DNA of 64,000 bases from Nocardia sputorum (GTDB lineage: Bacteria; Actinomycetota; Actinomycetes; Mycobacteriales; Mycobacteriaceae), in assembly GCF_027924405.1 (NCBI RefSeq), contig NZ_AP026978.1, forward strand, positions 682,001-746,000. The letters are read 5' to 3'. The notes beneath the pieces are model-generated. The model did no database searches. It was not told the DNA's origin and saw nothing but the letters and a program-made list of their open reading frames with translations. Shown here piece by piece: positions 47,633 to 60,611 of this stretch. Numbering within the stretch: position 1 is the first letter of the stretch; every line of letters begins with the position of its first letter. Both the position numbers and the translations under genes were made by a program.

Positions 47633-49119
47633 TGCTGATTGCCATCCTTTTGCTCTATTGCCTGACCCGACATCTCCTTGGCCGCGATGGCTTCCGCCGC
47701 CGCGCGGGCCGCGTCCGTCCCTGGACGGTGTCGCTGCACCCAGCCCTCGATGTTCTTCTGCGGTCCACCGGACACCGCGAGAGCTCCGGGCGGAACGTTT
47801 CTGCGCAGTACAGTACCCGCCGCCGTATAGGCTCCGTCACCCACCGTCACCGGCGCGACGAACATGGTGTCGCTGCCGGTGCGCACGTGCGACCCGACGA
47901 CGGTGTGGTGCTTGGTCACGCCGTCGTAGTTGACGAAGACGCTGGACGCACCGATGTTGCTGTGCTCGCCGATGGTGGCGTCGCCGACGTAGGTGAGGTG
48001 CGGAACCTTCGAATGCGCGCCGATCGAGGCGTTCTTGGTCTCGACGAACGCGCCGAGCTTGCCCGCGTCGCCGACGATGGTGCCGGGACGCAGGTAGGCG
48101 AACGGGCCGATGGTGGCCTTCGGGCCGATGGTGGCGCCCTCGCCGTGGGCGCGAATCACCTTCGCTCCGTCGCCGACGACCACGTCGGTGAGCGTGCTGT
48201 CCGGGCCCACCTCGGCGTCCTCGCCGACGACCGTGTTGCCGAGCAACTGCACACCGGGGCGCAGCAGCGCGTCCCTTCCGATGCGCACGCTGGCGTCCAC
48301 CCAGGTGGAGGCCGGATCCAAGATCGTGACGCCCGCCCGCATGTGGCGTTCCAGGATGTAGCGGTTGAGCGTGCGCGCCGCCGAGGCCAGTTGCACCCGG
48401 TCGTTGACGCCGGTGACCTTGGCCGCGTCGACCAGCCGGGCGCCGTGCACCGGGTGACCGGCTTCGCGAGCCAGGCGCAGCACGTCGGTCAGGTACAGCT
48501 CGTGCTGGGCGTTGGCGGTGGACAGCCGGCTGATCATGGTGCGCAGGATCGCGGCGTCGAACGCGTAGACACCGGAGTTCACCTCGGTGATCGCGGCCTG
48601 CTCCGGCGTGGCGTCGGCGTGCTCGACGATCTCGGCCAGCTGGCCCTCCGCGTCGCGCACGATGCGGCCGTAGCCGTTCGGGTCCTCCGGGACGAAGGTC
48701 AGCACCGTGACCGCGGGGCGTTCGGCGTAGCTGCGGTGCTCGTCGAGCAGCGCGGACAAGGTGTGCCCGTCCAGCAGGGGCACATCGGCGGAGGTGACCA
48801 GCACGTCACCGGTGAATCCGACCGGCAGGGCAGCCAGCGCGCACTGGACCGCGTGCCCGGTGCCGAGCTGCTGTTCCTGGATCGCCGGGGTGATCTCCCG
48901 GCCGAGGTCGTCGGCGACCGCGGTCACCGCCGCGCCGACCTGTTCGCGATCGTGCCCCACCACGGTGATGAGGTACGCGGGGTCGATCTCGTTCGCCGCA
49001 TGCAGCGCGTGCGCGAGCATGCTCCGACCGGCCAGCGAATGCAGTACCTTGGGGGTCTTCGACCGCATTCGTGTCCCGGCACCGGCTGCGAGAACGACGA
49101 CGGCGGTCTGCTGTGGCAT
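47629..49119 (-). CDS. glmU: Bifunctional GlmU (GlcN-1-P acetyltransferase / GlcNAc-1-P uridyltransferase)
   Basis: A 496-residue enzyme that makes UDP-GlcNAc for peptidoglycan and arabinogalactan linker. The N-terminal pyrophosphorylase domain begins [18 protein letters not shown] and contains TSADVPLLD. The C-terminal left-handed beta-helix has hexapeptide repeats ending near [33 protein letters not shown]. The ATG has GGGAG upstream. Confidence 0.97.
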   Translation of the reverse strand: MPQQTAVVVLAAGAGTRMRSKTPKVLHSLAGRSMLAHALHAANEIDPAYLITVVGHDREQVGAAVTAVADDLGREITPAIQEQQLGTGHAVQCALAALPVGFTGDVLVTSADVPLLDGHTLSALLDEHRSYAERPAVTVLTFVPEDPNGYGRIVRDAEGQLAEIVEHADATPEQAAITEVNSGVYAFDAAILRTMISRLSTANAQHELYLTDVLRLAREAGHPVHGARLVDAAKVTGVNDRVQLASAARTLNRYILERHMRAGVTILDPASTWVDASVRIGRDALLRPGVQLLGNTVVGEDAEVGPDSTLTDVVVGDGAKVIRAHGEGATIGPKATIGPFAYLRPGTIVGDAGKLGAFVETKNASIGAHSKVPHLTYVGDATIGEHSNIGASSVFVNYDGVTKHHTVVGSHVRTGSDTMFVAPVTVGDGAYTAAGTVLRRNVPPGALAVSGGPQKNIEGWVQRHRPGTDAARAAAEAIAAKEMSGQAIEQKDGNQQ

Positions 49120-49210
49120 GGATCTCCCTCGGCTGCCTGTCCTCGTGCTGGGCTGTCGTCGTGCTTGGTCAGCGATGTGCGGGCCAACGATAAGTCATCG
49201 TGCTCTCGAG

Positions 49211-49281
49211 CTCCGCCGCCAGGACTCGAACCTGAACTCTCTGAACCAAAATCAGATGTGCTGCCATTACACCACGGCGGA
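49211..49281 (-). tRNA. tRNA-Gln (anticodon TTG)
   Basis: A 71-nt cloverleaf on the - strand. The acceptor stem is TCCGCCG/CGGCGGA with discriminator G. The anticodon stem-loop is TCTGA-TTTTGGT-TCAGA with anticodon TTG, and the T-arm contains GGTTCGAGTCC. CCA is not encoded. It lies 92 bp upstream of glmU on the same strand, as in mycobacteria. Confidence 0.95.
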
Positions 49282-49782
49282 TTGCCACACCGGCGGTTGG
49301 CGAAACCCCCGCCGCTGTGCCACGGCACGGGATGAATCCTCGCATACTCGCCCGCCTCCCCGCGAATTGTTCTGTCGGTCGCTTCTGGTATTCGTGCCGG
49401 ACCAGGGGAGGAGCGTGCGATACGCGTCCATCCGCGCAGGCCAGGCCCGCGGTCGCGCGGTGTGCCGCTCCCAGGTGGACGCGAGGTCGGCCGGCGCGTC
49501 GACGGCAATGCGACCGTGTGTTCGAGCCGGGTCCCGGACCGTGTTGATTTTTCGCGTGGGGAACACCGGGGCGGTCGGGCGGACCGCCGACCGGTCTGGG
49601 ACAGTGGTATCCGAATGTCGGTGTCGCGCGCCGGAGCTTCGGTGCGACGGCTGACTCGGCACGCACGCGGGCAACTCGCCGGGCTCGCCCGCGACGCGCC
49701 GATGGCATGCGATCGTCGGCTCGGAGGGAACCGTCGAGGCACGCACGACCGGCCACAACGCGGAGAGGGCGGAGGAGCAGGG
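49282..49782. other. 501-bp spacer with no gene recognised
   Basis: It lies between tRNA-Gln (reading left) and the TetR gene (reading right). It must contain both promoters. No frame shows a domain I can recognise, and no repeat stands out. Confidence 0.5.
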
Positions 49783-50436
49783 GTGTCTTCGGGTGAGTCG
49801 CATCGAGTGTCCCGGCCACGAATGACCGGCACCCAGCGGCGTCAGCAACTGATCGAGATCGGGCGCGCGCTGTTCGCCGAACGCGGTTACGACGCGACGT
49901 CCATCGAGGAGATCGCGCAACGCGCCCAGGTCTCCAAACCCGTGGTGTACGAACACTTCGGCGGCAAGGAGGGGCTGTACGCGGTGGTCGTCGACCGGGA
50001 GATGTCGATGCTGCTGGACATGATCACCTCCTCGCTCACCCGCAACCGGTCGCGGATCCGGCTCGAACAGGTCGCGCTGGCGCTGCTGACCTACATCGAA
50101 GAACGAACCGACGGGTTTCGAATTCTGGTGCGCGATCAGCCCGCCGCCGCCGCGGAGGGCCGGTACTCCAGTTTGCTCAACGAGGCGACCAATCAGGTGG
50201 CGCACATCCTGGCCGGAGATTTCGCGCGCCGCGGGTTCGACACCAGCCTGACCACCCTCTATGCGCAGGCGCTCGTCGGCCAGGTCGCCACCGCCGCCAC
50301 CTGGTGGCTGGACGAGCGCAAACCGTCGAAAGAGGTTGTGGCGGCCCACTTGGTGAACCTGTGCTGGAACGGGCTCAGCCATCTGGAGGCCGATCCGCAG
50401 TTGAGTTCGGAATGGCGCGCGGGCGCCGGTGAGTGA
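49783..50436 (+). CDS. TetR-family regulator (Rv1019-like)
   Basis: A 217-residue TetR protein with the helix-turn-helix ATSIEEIAQRAQVSKPVVYEHFGGKEGLYAVVVD and a ligand domain with LVRDQPAAAAEGRYSSLLN. Its place between the glmU region and mfd matches Rv1019. GTG 49783 has GGAGGAG at 5 nt; ATG 49822 is the alternative. Confidence 0.92.
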   Translation: MSSGESHRVSRPRMTGTQRRQQLIEIGRALFAERGYDATSIEEIAQRAQVSKPVVYEHFGGKEGLYAVVVDREMSMLLDMITSSLTRNRSRIRLEQVALALLTYIEERTDGFRILVRDQPAAAAEGRYSSLLNEATNQVAHILAGDFARRGFDTSLTTLYAQALVGQVATAATWWLDERKPSKEVVAAHLVNLCWNGLSHLEADPQLSSEWRAGAGE

Positions 50437-50552
50437 CCCGGATTGTTAACCAGCAAATTGCGCGACAGGTCTTGCCGAATGCTCGAATTGGCTGCTGGGC
50501 GCGCGCCTGGTGGTACGGTTCACCCATCCTTTGGGTGCTGTTCGGGCGGTAA

Positions 50553-50604
50553 GTCGGTCAACTTCGGGATGTCGGTCTACTTCAGGATGGCTGGTTTTTA
50601 GGAT
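50553..50604. repeat. Tandem 18-bp repeats before the receptor-type TetR
   Basis: GTCGGTCAACTTCGGGAT (50553-50570) is followed directly by GTCGGTCTACTTCAGGAT (50571-50588) with two mismatches, then a degenerate third copy to 50604. It ends 14 bp before the ATG of the next gene. A hairpin CACCCA/TGGGTG (50521-50537) precedes it. Confidence 0.75.
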
Positions 50605-50618
50605 GACAGGCGGATCTG

Positions 50619-51266
50619 ATGGCTAGGCAAGCGCGCGCGGAGATCACCCGCGACTCCGTCCTGGCAGGCGCTGCCGATGTCTTTCTGCGCTTGGGATATG
50701 CGAATGCGAGCCTGAGCGAGATCATCGCGCAGTCCAATGTCACCAAGGGCGCCTTGTATTTTCACTTCGGCTCGAAGGAAGAGCTGGCGCGCGCCGTGGT
50801 CGACCAGGGCAACGAGCGACTGACCAGCTCGTGTCAGGGCTTCTTCGATCCCCGGGTGCCCGCGTTGGAAGCGTGCATCGGCATCACCTACGTCGTCGCC
50901 GATCTATCCATGAACGATCCGATGGTCGGCGCCATGCTGAAGCTGACCCACCAGATCGGCGACTACCGCGGCGCCCAAGGCGACAACATCGCCAAGAACT
51001 GGGGCGACACCTACCGGCTGCTCGCCGAGCGCGCCATCGCCCAGGGCGACCTGATCGCCGACCTGGACGCGGAGGTCATCGGCCTGCTGTGGCAGGAGAT
51101 GGCCGCGGGCGTGCACATCATCGCCGTCGGCACCGAGTCCATCGACCAGATGGCGGTCCGGATGGAGCGCGCCTGGTACTTCCTGCTCCCGGCCATCGTG
51201 CCACCCGAAAAGCTTTCGTACTTCAGGGAGTTCGCGGCCAGGAGACTGCGGCGCTACGTGCCGTGA
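50619..51266 (+). CDS. Gamma-butyrolactone-receptor-type TetR regulator
   Basis: A 215-residue TetR protein of the ArpA/ScbR class. It has the helix-turn-helix ASLSEIIAQSNVTKGALYFHFGSKEELARAVVD and the C-terminal AWYFLLPAIVPPEK typical of autoregulator receptors. No butyrolactone synthase (AfsA) is adjacent, so it may be an orphan or pseudo-receptor. The direct repeats at 50553-50604 are the likely operator. A strong hairpin follows 7 bp after the stop. Confidence 0.85.
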   Translation: MARQARAEITRDSVLAGAADVFLRLGYANASLSEIIAQSNVTKGALYFHFGSKEELARAVVDQGNERLTSSCQGFFDPRVPALEACIGITYVVADLSMNDPMVGAMLKLTHQIGDYRGAQGDNIAKNWGDTYRLLAERAIAQGDLIADLDAEVIGLLWQEMAAGVHIIAVGTESIDQMAVRMERAWYFLLPAIVPPEKLSYFREFAARRLRRYVP

Positions 51267-51272
51267 TATTCG

Positions 51273-51291
51273 GCCGCGACTTCGTCGCGGC
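51273..51291. terminator. Hairpin after the receptor-type TetR
   Basis: A perfect 8-bp stem, GCCGCGAC-TTC-GTCGCGGC, lies 7 bp after the stop. It has no T-tract. Confidence 0.75.
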
Positions 51292-51334
51292 GTGTTCGCG
51301 GCCCCTTGGTGGCTCGCGTTCGAGCGACCGCCGC

Positions 51335-51618
51335 TTGCTCCTTCGTCGCGTACGCGTCGGCCGCTCGAACGCGAGCCGGGCCGCGAACGCGCATGCTCGG
51401 TCTCGCTTCGCTCGGAAGACGTGGTTGCGGTGCGCCGGGCGCGTTGGTATCGCGGCTCGCTAAAGGTGTGCGCGGGTTGTGGTGGCTCGCTGTCGGTCGG
51501 AGTCTGCCGCCGGTTGCTTCTTCGTCGCGTACGCGTCGGCCGTTCGAACGCGAGCCGGGCCGCGAACGCACGTGCTCGGTCTCGCTCGGAAGACGTGGTT
51601 GCGGTGCGCCGGGCGCGT
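51335..51618. repeat. 110-bp direct duplication before mfd
   Basis: 51335-51444 and 51514-51618 are near-identical over ~105 bp, differing by a few bases and a 5-bp indel (an extra TTCGC in copy 1). The period is 179 bp. Shared landmarks are CGTCGCGTACGCGTCGGC, GAACGCGAGCCGGGCCGCG and GAAGACGTGGTTGCGGTGCG. Confidence 0.88.
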
Positions 51619-52060
51619 CGGCGTTCGCACTCGCGCTATGACGCTCTCGGCCCGGAACGGCTGAGCGGGCTCGGGCTCGCCGCGTGCGTGGTTGCCCGGG
51701 GACTCGCCTGGTGTGCTGGTCCCTGCGGGTCTGCGGCTTGTGGTGGCTCGGACATGAGCTGTAGTCGGGCCGTGAACCGGTGCAGGCGCTGTCTCGGATC
51801 CTCGGGACCCGGTGTCGGGTCGGCGTGGGCGTGGGTCGCCGACGGCTTCCCCGGCTGGGTGCTTCTCGGTGCGGCTCGATCCTGGTTCCGCCGCTATCAG
51901 CTGGAACATGCGGCGGGGTGACGGTCGTGAAGTGTGCGGATGGGTGCTCGGGCGCTGGACCGCCGCCGCGTCGCGGTGCGGGCGCTGCGAAAACGAGATG
52001 CTCGCTTCACTAGACTCGGTGGGCCGCTCGAAACGTGTCGCCTGCGCTCAGGAGTTGTCG

Positions 52061-55668
<3,608 letters not shown>

Positions 55669-55672
<4 letters not shown>

Positions 55673-56454
55673 GCTCGACTCGCGACGAGTCCGTCCTGCG
55701 GGCCGCCCGGCACCGCGCTTCCGAGACTGTGGATCGTGCCGCGCCGGACGGTGCCGCGGTCGCGCGCACCGACACCGCGGTGGTCGCGGCGGGACTGGCC
55801 GGAGCCGTCGAGGTCATGGACCGCCTCTGGCATTTCGGCGGCTGGGAAGTCACCCAGACCCACGACTCGCTGCGACCCTATCTGCTCGAGGAAACCTACG
55901 AGCTGCTCGACGCCATCCAGCACGACGATGCCGAGACGATCAAGGAAGAACTCGGCGACCTGCTGCTGCAAGTGCTGTTCCATTCCAGGATCGCCGAGGC
56001 GGCAGGCGAATTCACCGTCGACGACGTCGCCGCAGCGCTGGTCGCCAAGCTGGTCAACCGCAGCCCGCACCTCGTGGACTCCGCGATCGATCCCGACGCC
56101 TCGGTGGCCGAGAAGATCGCCGCCCAGGAGCGCGCCTGGGAAGAGCGCAAATCCGCCGAGAAGTCCCGTCGTTCCTGCCTGGACGGCATCGCCATGGCTC
56201 AGCCCGCCCTGGCCCTCGCCGAGAAGGTCGTCTCCCGTAGCACCAAGGCGGGCCTGCCGCCCGACCTCGTCCCCGAAGCGCTCCTGATCGTGCACCTGGG
56301 CGGCCCGGACAGTGCCGAAGAACGTCTCCGCAAGGCGACTCTCACCTTCGCCGCCGCCATCCGCACGGCGGAGGACGCGGCGGAAAAGGAGCGCGGCGAA
56401 CGTCTTCCGCTCACCGCGGCGGATTGGCGCGCCTTCTGGCCGGACAACGAGTAG
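55669..56454 (+). CDS. mazG: Nucleoside triphosphate pyrophosphohydrolase MazG
   Basis: A 261-residue all-alpha NTP-PPase that cleans oxidised or aberrant NTPs. Metal ligands are in [12 protein letters not shown] (E-x-x-E) and [23 protein letters not shown]. The ATG overlaps the mfd stop (ATGA), as in Rv1020-Rv1021. The mycobacterial protein (about 325 residues) has a longer N-terminal extension that is mostly absent here. DNA or nucleotide-pool sanitation alongside Mfd fits the context. Confidence 0.95.
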
Positions 56455-56511
56455 GGGCCGCGCCCCGAAGACGCACGGTCTGCCACAGCCCGGATCAGGG
56501 ACACTGAGAGA

Positions 56512-56835
56512 ATGCCGTACCCCGAACTGAATGCACGCCCGCGATGGCAATCGACCGGAAACGGCAAATTCCCCGTCGCCGCCCATGTCGAGGGCCGGTG
56601 GTGGGTCCTCCGAGTGAACGGTTTCCCCGACCACCCGCTGTGGACTTTGTTCATCGACGGCGCACCGCGTTTCGACATCGATGACACACCGCCCGGATGG
56701 GATCGACCGAGTGCCCGCTCCGCACCGCCCTTGGATGCCTCCAGCGTCGAGCAGGTCTTGGCTCCGGTGCGGCATTTCGTGGCCTATGGCAGTGAGGTCG
56801 GCGACCCGTGCGACGACCCGGTTTGCTGCGGTTGA
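56512..56835 (+). CDS. Hypothetical protein, 107 aa
   Basis: A small protein with YPELNARPRWQSTGNGKFPVAA, WWVLRVNGFPDHPLWTLFIDG and a Cys-containing end (DPCDDPVCCG). No domain is recognised, but its codon bias and its position after mazG suggest it is real. The clustered C-terminal cysteines might bind metal. It converges on the terD gene with a terminator between. Confidence 0.7.
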   Translation: MPYPELNARPRWQSTGNGKFPVAAHVEGRWWVLRVNGFPDHPLWTLFIDGAPRFDIDDTPPGWDRPSARSAPPLDASSVEQVLAPVRHFVAYGSEVGDPCDDPVCCG

Positions 56836-56861
56836 CGTCGGGCAAACGCACAGCCTGCGTA

Positions 56862-56898
56862 CGGGTCTTCCGGGATACCTCTGCGCGTGGAAGACCCG
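56862..56898. terminator. Bidirectional terminator
   Basis: A perfect 10-bp stem, CGGGTCTTCC/GGAAGACCCG, with a 17-nt loop lies between the convergent hypothetical and terD genes. Confidence 0.85.
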
Positions 56899-56920
56899 CG
56901 CGGCGATGAACCGGAGAATC

Positions 56921-57496
56921 TCAGACGTTGACGCCGTAATCCCGCGCGATGCCCGCGAGACCGGAGGCGTAGCCCTGGCCGATGGCGCGGAACTTCCACT
57001 CGTTGTTGTGGCGGTACAGCTCGCCGAAGATCATGGCCGTTTCGGTGGACGCGTCCTCGGTGAGGTCGTAGCGAGCCAGCTCGACGCCGGTGGTGGCGTC
57101 GACGACGCGGATGAAGGCGTTGCGGATCTGGCCGAACGACTGGCCGCGCGCGTCGGCGTCGTGGATGGACACCGGGAAGAAGATGTTGGTGATGGTCGGC
57201 GGCGTCGCGGTGAGGTCGACGTTGATCACCTCGTCGTCGCCTTCGCCCGCGCCGGTGAGGTTGTCGCCGGTGTGCTCGATGGAGCCGTCGGGCGAACGCA
57301 GGTTGTTGTAGAAGATGAAGTGCTGGTCGGACAGCACTTTCAGGTTCGGTCCGCAGGCGAGCGCGCTGGCGTCGAGGTCGTAGTCGGCGCCGGTGGTGGT
57401 GCGCACGTCCCAGCCGAGCCCCACCGACACCTTGGTGAGATTCGCGGCCTGCTTCGACAGCGAGACGTTGCCGCCTTTGGCCAGAGTGACGCTCAT
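56921..57496 (-). CDS. TerD-family stress protein
   Basis: A 191-residue TerD domain protein: MSVTLAKGGNVSLSK, VGLGWDVR, FDLDAS-type YDLDASALAC, HTGDNLTGAGEGDDE and NAFIRVVD. These proteins bind calcium through the acidic DLDAS and GDNLTG...DDE sites and take part in tellurite, phage or general stress responses. It stands alone without terB/C/E. The start has AAGGGG upstream. Confidence 0.95.
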   Translation of the reverse strand: MSVTLAKGGNVSLSKQAANLTKVSVGLGWDVRTTTGADYDLDASALACGPNLKVLSDQHFIFYNNLRSPDGSIEHTGDNLTGAGEGDDEVINVDLTATPPTITNIFFPVSIHDADARGQSFGQIRNAFIRVVDATTGVELARYDLTEDASTETAMIFGELYRHNNEWKFRAIGQGYASGLAGIARDYGVNV

Positions 57497-57562
57497 GATC
57501 CCCTTCCGCGCGGCACGGCCGGTGCCGCCTCTTTCTTGCGCCCGGAAAACGTCGGGCGGATT

Positions 57563-58048
57563 TCAGTTCTGGTGATCGGCCCAGGATTGCAGGGTGCTGA
57601 CCCGGCCCTGCAGCGCGCGCAGTTCGCTCTGGTCGTCGAGCACCGTGCGCTGGATGCCTTGCACGACCGCGAAGGCCGACTGGCGATGATCATCGATCAC
57701 GTCGACGTCGATGCGGACGGCGACGTAATCGTCGGCGCCGGGCATCTGCTCGGCGACCACATGCGCGGTCCCCCGGGCGCACATCGCCACATTGCCGCCG
57801 CCGAGGATCAGCAGCGCCACCTCGGGATGGTCGCGCAGCCGGGCCAGCGAACCGCGGTCGTGCTTCAGGCTGAGCAGGATGCGCCGGTCACCGGCCCGCA
57901 CCGGCCAGGACACCGGAATCGCGTGCGGCGCAGGATCGGTCGTCACCAGCACGCCGATCGTCTCCAGCGGCCACTCGGGGAGCACGTCCAGCTCGGGATG
58001 ATCTGTCGAGTTGTGCTGACGTTGGGCGGGGCTCGCTCCGGCTGCCAT
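57563..58048 (-). CDS. Pyridoxamine-5'-phosphate-oxidase-like (split-barrel) protein
   Basis: A 161-residue split beta-barrel flavin-type protein. The core is IGVLVTTDPAPHAIPVSWPVRAGDRRILLSLKHDRGSLARLRDHPEVALLI and MCARGTAHVV, like the FMN/F420-binding PNPOx-like oxidoreductases of actinomycetes. The substrate is unknown. ATG 58048 follows GAGG at 8 nt; a GTG at 58057 is a weaker start. Confidence 0.83.
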   Translation of the reverse strand: MAAGASPAQRQHNSTDHPELDVLPEWPLETIGVLVTTDPAPHAIPVSWPVRAGDRRILLSLKHDRGSLARLRDHPEVALLILGGGNVAMCARGTAHVVAEQMPGADDYVAVRIDVDVIDDHRQSAFAVVQGIQRTVLDDQSELRALQGRVSTLQSWADHQN

Positions 58049-58188
58049 CTTCGTCACCTCATGGATCGTCGAGCGCGGCGGGCTGTCCGCGCTTGATAGC
58101 AGTCTAAGGTGCTGTGCGCCTTACGCGCTGGCGCTGTGCGCTTTGTCCGGACCGCACTCCGGGAGCATCGGCCCGCGGCCGCTGCCGG

Positions 58189-58644
58189 TCAGGCCGAGAC
58201 CAGCGCGGGGATGTCGAGCGCGGCGGCCCACTGCCGCGCCATGTCCTTGACGCGGACCTCGGTCGACGCGTCATGCCGCGCGTGCTCGCCGACCTGGACG
58301 GCGCCGCGGTCGGCGAGCCTCTCGGCGATGATCTCGCCGCCGCGATTGAACGTGTCGCCGTACACCGTGTCACCGAGCCCGAAGACGGCGAACCGCAGTC
58401 CGCTCAGGTCCGGCGCGGCGCGGTCGAGCGCGTCGGCGAAGGGCTCGGCGCCGGTCGGCAGGTCGCCGTCGCCATAGGTCGAGCACACGACGATGTGGAA
58501 GTCGCGGACGTCCAGTTCCTCGACGCCGAAGTCCGTCATGTCGTGCACCGAGACGTCGTGCGCGCCGCGCAGCTCCTCGGCGATGCTGTCCGCCGCGGAC
58601 TCCGCGGTGCCCATCTCGGTTCCGAACAGAATGACGACACGCAC
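58189..58644 (-). CDS. Flavodoxin-like protein
   Basis: A 151-residue flavodoxin domain. The FMN phosphate loop is GTEMGTAESAA and the isoalloxazine-contacting loop is CSTYGDGDLPTGA, with GLGDTVYGDTFN further on, as in MioC or the sulfite-reductase/CPR FMN domain. Start GTG 58644 follows AAAGGG at 8 nt. An iron box overlaps its promoter, so it is probably made under iron limitation to replace ferredoxin. The redox partner is unknown. Confidence 0.92.
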   Translation of the reverse strand: MRVVILFGTEMGTAESAADSIAEELRGAHDVSVHDMTDFGVEELDVRDFHIVVCSTYGDGDLPTGAEPFADALDRAAPDLSGLRFAVFGLGDTVYGDTFNRGGEIIAERLADRGAVQVGEHARHDASTEVRVKDMARQWAAALDIPALVSA

Positions 58645-58668
58645 CGGTACGACCCTTTCTCGCATCAA

Positions 58669-58692
58669 TATGGTGAGCCTACCCTAACTATA
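58669..58692 (-). promoter_or_regulatory. IdeR/DtxR iron box at the flavodoxin promoter
   Basis: Read on the - strand, TTAGGGTAGGCTCACCATA (58669-58687) matches the iron-box consensus TTAGGTTAGGCTAACCTAA at 15 of 19 positions. A TATAGT at 58687-58692 just upstream looks like the -10, so the bound repressor would cover the start of transcription. Confidence 0.85.
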
Positions 58693-59147
58693 GCGAAGGA
58701 TGTGCTGCGACGTCATCGGATGATCGGTCTCGGCGGGGGAGAGCGGAGCGCAGGCGTTTCAACTGCGCCGATTGACGGAATCTCCGGCGCGTTGCATCAT
58801 TCCTAGAGGTGCCCGGTGTTTTCCGGGCCGACCTTCCCGCCGGCCGATGACTGTCCGGCTCCGCGGCTGCCGCCCGTGCGGTCGAGTTCCCGCCACGAGT
58901 GCAGCGCTTCCATTCATGACGCTTCGCGCGTCCGGCCGTGAGTGAGGTGAAAACGAAATGGTCTACCAGTCGTCTGCATGCCAGGTGGTCAATTCGTACG
59001 CCCGCTTCGGCTCCCTTCCCCACGTCTGAATGTCACCGCGCTGGGCGCGGTCGTCTCTCGCCGATGTCTCGCATCGGCGGACTCGCGGCTCGGCGCGGTG
59101 CCCCGGACCAGTCGTAAACCGGTGAACAGACGGATGTGGAGGCAGTC
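58693..59147. other. 455-bp spacer without a gene
   Basis: It lies between the flavodoxin promoter and the Stealth gene. TTGACG (58772-58777) and CATCAT (58795-58800) with 17-bp spacing form a possible promoter reading right, but they lie ~350 bp before the gene. Nothing else stands out. Confidence 0.35.
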
Positions 59148-60611
59148 ATGACGGACAGGGGAGCAGTGGATTCGGGGGCGGTGGAGATGGTGACGCGGGC
59201 CATGGCGAGCAACTTCGCCGTGTCCGCGGCGATGATCGAGGATCTCGGCTACCTGCGCGCGGAGCTGGCGGCCGCGGAGGTGCCGTTCCTGCTCGTGCGC
59301 GACAGCGGGCACCGGCTGGTGCTGGCGGCCGACGCGGCGCATCGGCCGATGGTGCGCCGGGTGACCGCCGCGGCGATGTCGGCCGGATTCTCCTGTGTGG
59401 AATTGCGGCACAACATCTTCCGGCTCGGACGCGACCACGATCCGGCGCATCACGTCGAACTGGAGCTGTGGGAGTACCACGGTGACACGGTGACCTGTCC
59501 GCGCCCGAACGCGCTGACCCGGACGGTCTTCGACCTCGCCGACGTCCAGCGCACGCAAGTGCGGCTGTTCGATCGGACCTGGCCCACCCTGGTCGACATG
59601 TTCGCGCCGCAGACCGGTGACGTCGGCTTCGACATCGACCTGGTGTTCTCCTGGGTGGACGGCTCCGATCCGGAATTCCGCGCCCGCCGCGCCGGGATGC
59701 TCGCCCAGGTCGTGGTCGGTGAGGGCGACGACGCGGAGGCCAGGATCCGGCAGATCGACGAGCTGAAGTACGCGCTGCGGTCGGTGCACAAGAACGCGCC
59801 GTGGATCCGCAGGATCTTCATCGCGACCGACTCCACGCCGCCGGACTGGCTGACCGCGCATCCGAAGGTGACCGTGGTGCGGGCGGTGGACCATTTCCGG
59901 GACCTCAGCGGTCTGCCGGTGTTCAACTCGCACGCGGTGGAATGCCAGTTGCAGCACATCGACGGGCTCAGCGAACACTTCCTGTACTCCAACGACGACA
60001 TGTTCTTCGCGCGGCCGGTACGTCCGTCGATGTTCTTCACCCCGGGCGGCGTGAGCCGGTTCATCGAAGCGGATACCAGGATCGGTCCGGGCGGCAACAA
60101 CGAGCGGCGCAGCGGTTTCGAGAACGCGGCGCGGGTCAACCGGGCCTTGCTGGCCGATCGTTTCGGTTATGTCATCACCCGGCACCTGGAGCACACGCCG
60201 GTGCCGCTGCGGCGCAGCGTGCTGCTGGAGATGGAGGAGGAGTTCGCCGCCGACTTCGCGCGCACGAGTGCGAGCCGGTTCCGGGCGGCCACCGACATCT
60301 CGGTCACCAACTCGCTGTATCACTACTACGCCCTGCTGACCGGGCGGGCGGTGCCGCAGGAATCGGCGAAGGTGCGGTACGTCGACACCACCAGCTACAG
60401 CGGCCTGTCCCTGCTGGACGGTCTGGCGCGCCATCGCGACGTCGACTTCTTCTGCCTCAACGACGGCAGTTTCCCGGAGGTCGCCGAGTCGGAACGGGTG
60501 CGGATCGTGTCGGAGTTCCTGGCGGGGTACTACCCCGAGGCGGCGCCGTGGGAGCGGCTCAGCACACCGCCTCGTCATCCGCTTCCGGAGTCGACGCAGG
60601 GCGCCGCATGA
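59148..60611 (+). CDS. Stealth-family sugar-phosphate transferase
   Basis: A 487-residue protein with the four Stealth conserved regions. CR1 is [18 protein letters not shown]2 is [27 protein letters not shown]3 is [30 protein letters not shown] and CR4 ends in [11 protein letters not shown]. The family contains bacterial capsule polymerases (CpsY/SacB-like) and the eukaryotic GlcNAc-1-phosphotransferase, which move hexose-1-phosphate from nucleotide sugars. ATG 59148 has GGAGG at 5 nt. The 3' end overlaps the convergent gene by 53 bp. Confidence 0.93.
   Translation: MTDRGAVDSGAVEMVTRAMASNFAVSAAMIEDLGYLRAELAAAEVPFLLVRDSGHRLVLAADAAHRPMVRRVTAAAMSAGFSCVELRHNIFRLGRDHDPAHHVELELWEYHGDTVTCPRPNALTRTVFDLADVQRTQVRLFDRTWPTLVDMFAPQTGDVGFDIDLVFSWVDGSDPEFRARRAGMLAQVVVGEGDDAEARIRQIDELKYALRSVHKNAPWIRRIFIATDSTPPDWLTAHPKVTVVRAVDHFRDLSGLPVFNSHAVECQLQHIDGLSEHFLYSNDDMFFARPVRPSMFFTPGGVSRFIEADTRIGPGGNNERRSGFENAARVNRALLADRFGYVITRHLEHTPVPLRRSVLLEMEEEFAADFARTSASRFRAATDISVTNSLYHYYALLTGRAVPQESAKVRYVDTTSYSGLSLLDGLARHRDVDFFCLNDGSFPEVAESERVRIVSEFLAGYYPEAAPWERLSTPPRHPLPESTQGAA

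Larger units (their letters stand above)
51267..52060. other. 794-bp gene-free region before mfd
   Basis: It holds a terminator hairpin, a 16-bp inverted repeat (51311-51326 with 51362-51377, GGCTCGCGTTCGAGCG), a 110-bp direct duplication (see repeat) and, at its right end, the mfd promoter. Long open frames here change register in the repeats and show no domain. Confidence 0.6.

Noticed and set aside
49462..49782. Long N-terminal extension of the TetR at 49783
   Set aside because: The composition is Arg/Gly-rich and the GTG at 49783 has an excellent ribosome-binding site.
51335..51618. CRISPR-like array
   Set aside because: Only two long copies with no short regularly spaced repeats and no cas genes.
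51812..52060. N-terminal extension of mfd
   Set aside because: The ATG at 52061 has a good ribosome-binding site and the usual N-terminus; the upstream part shows no homology.
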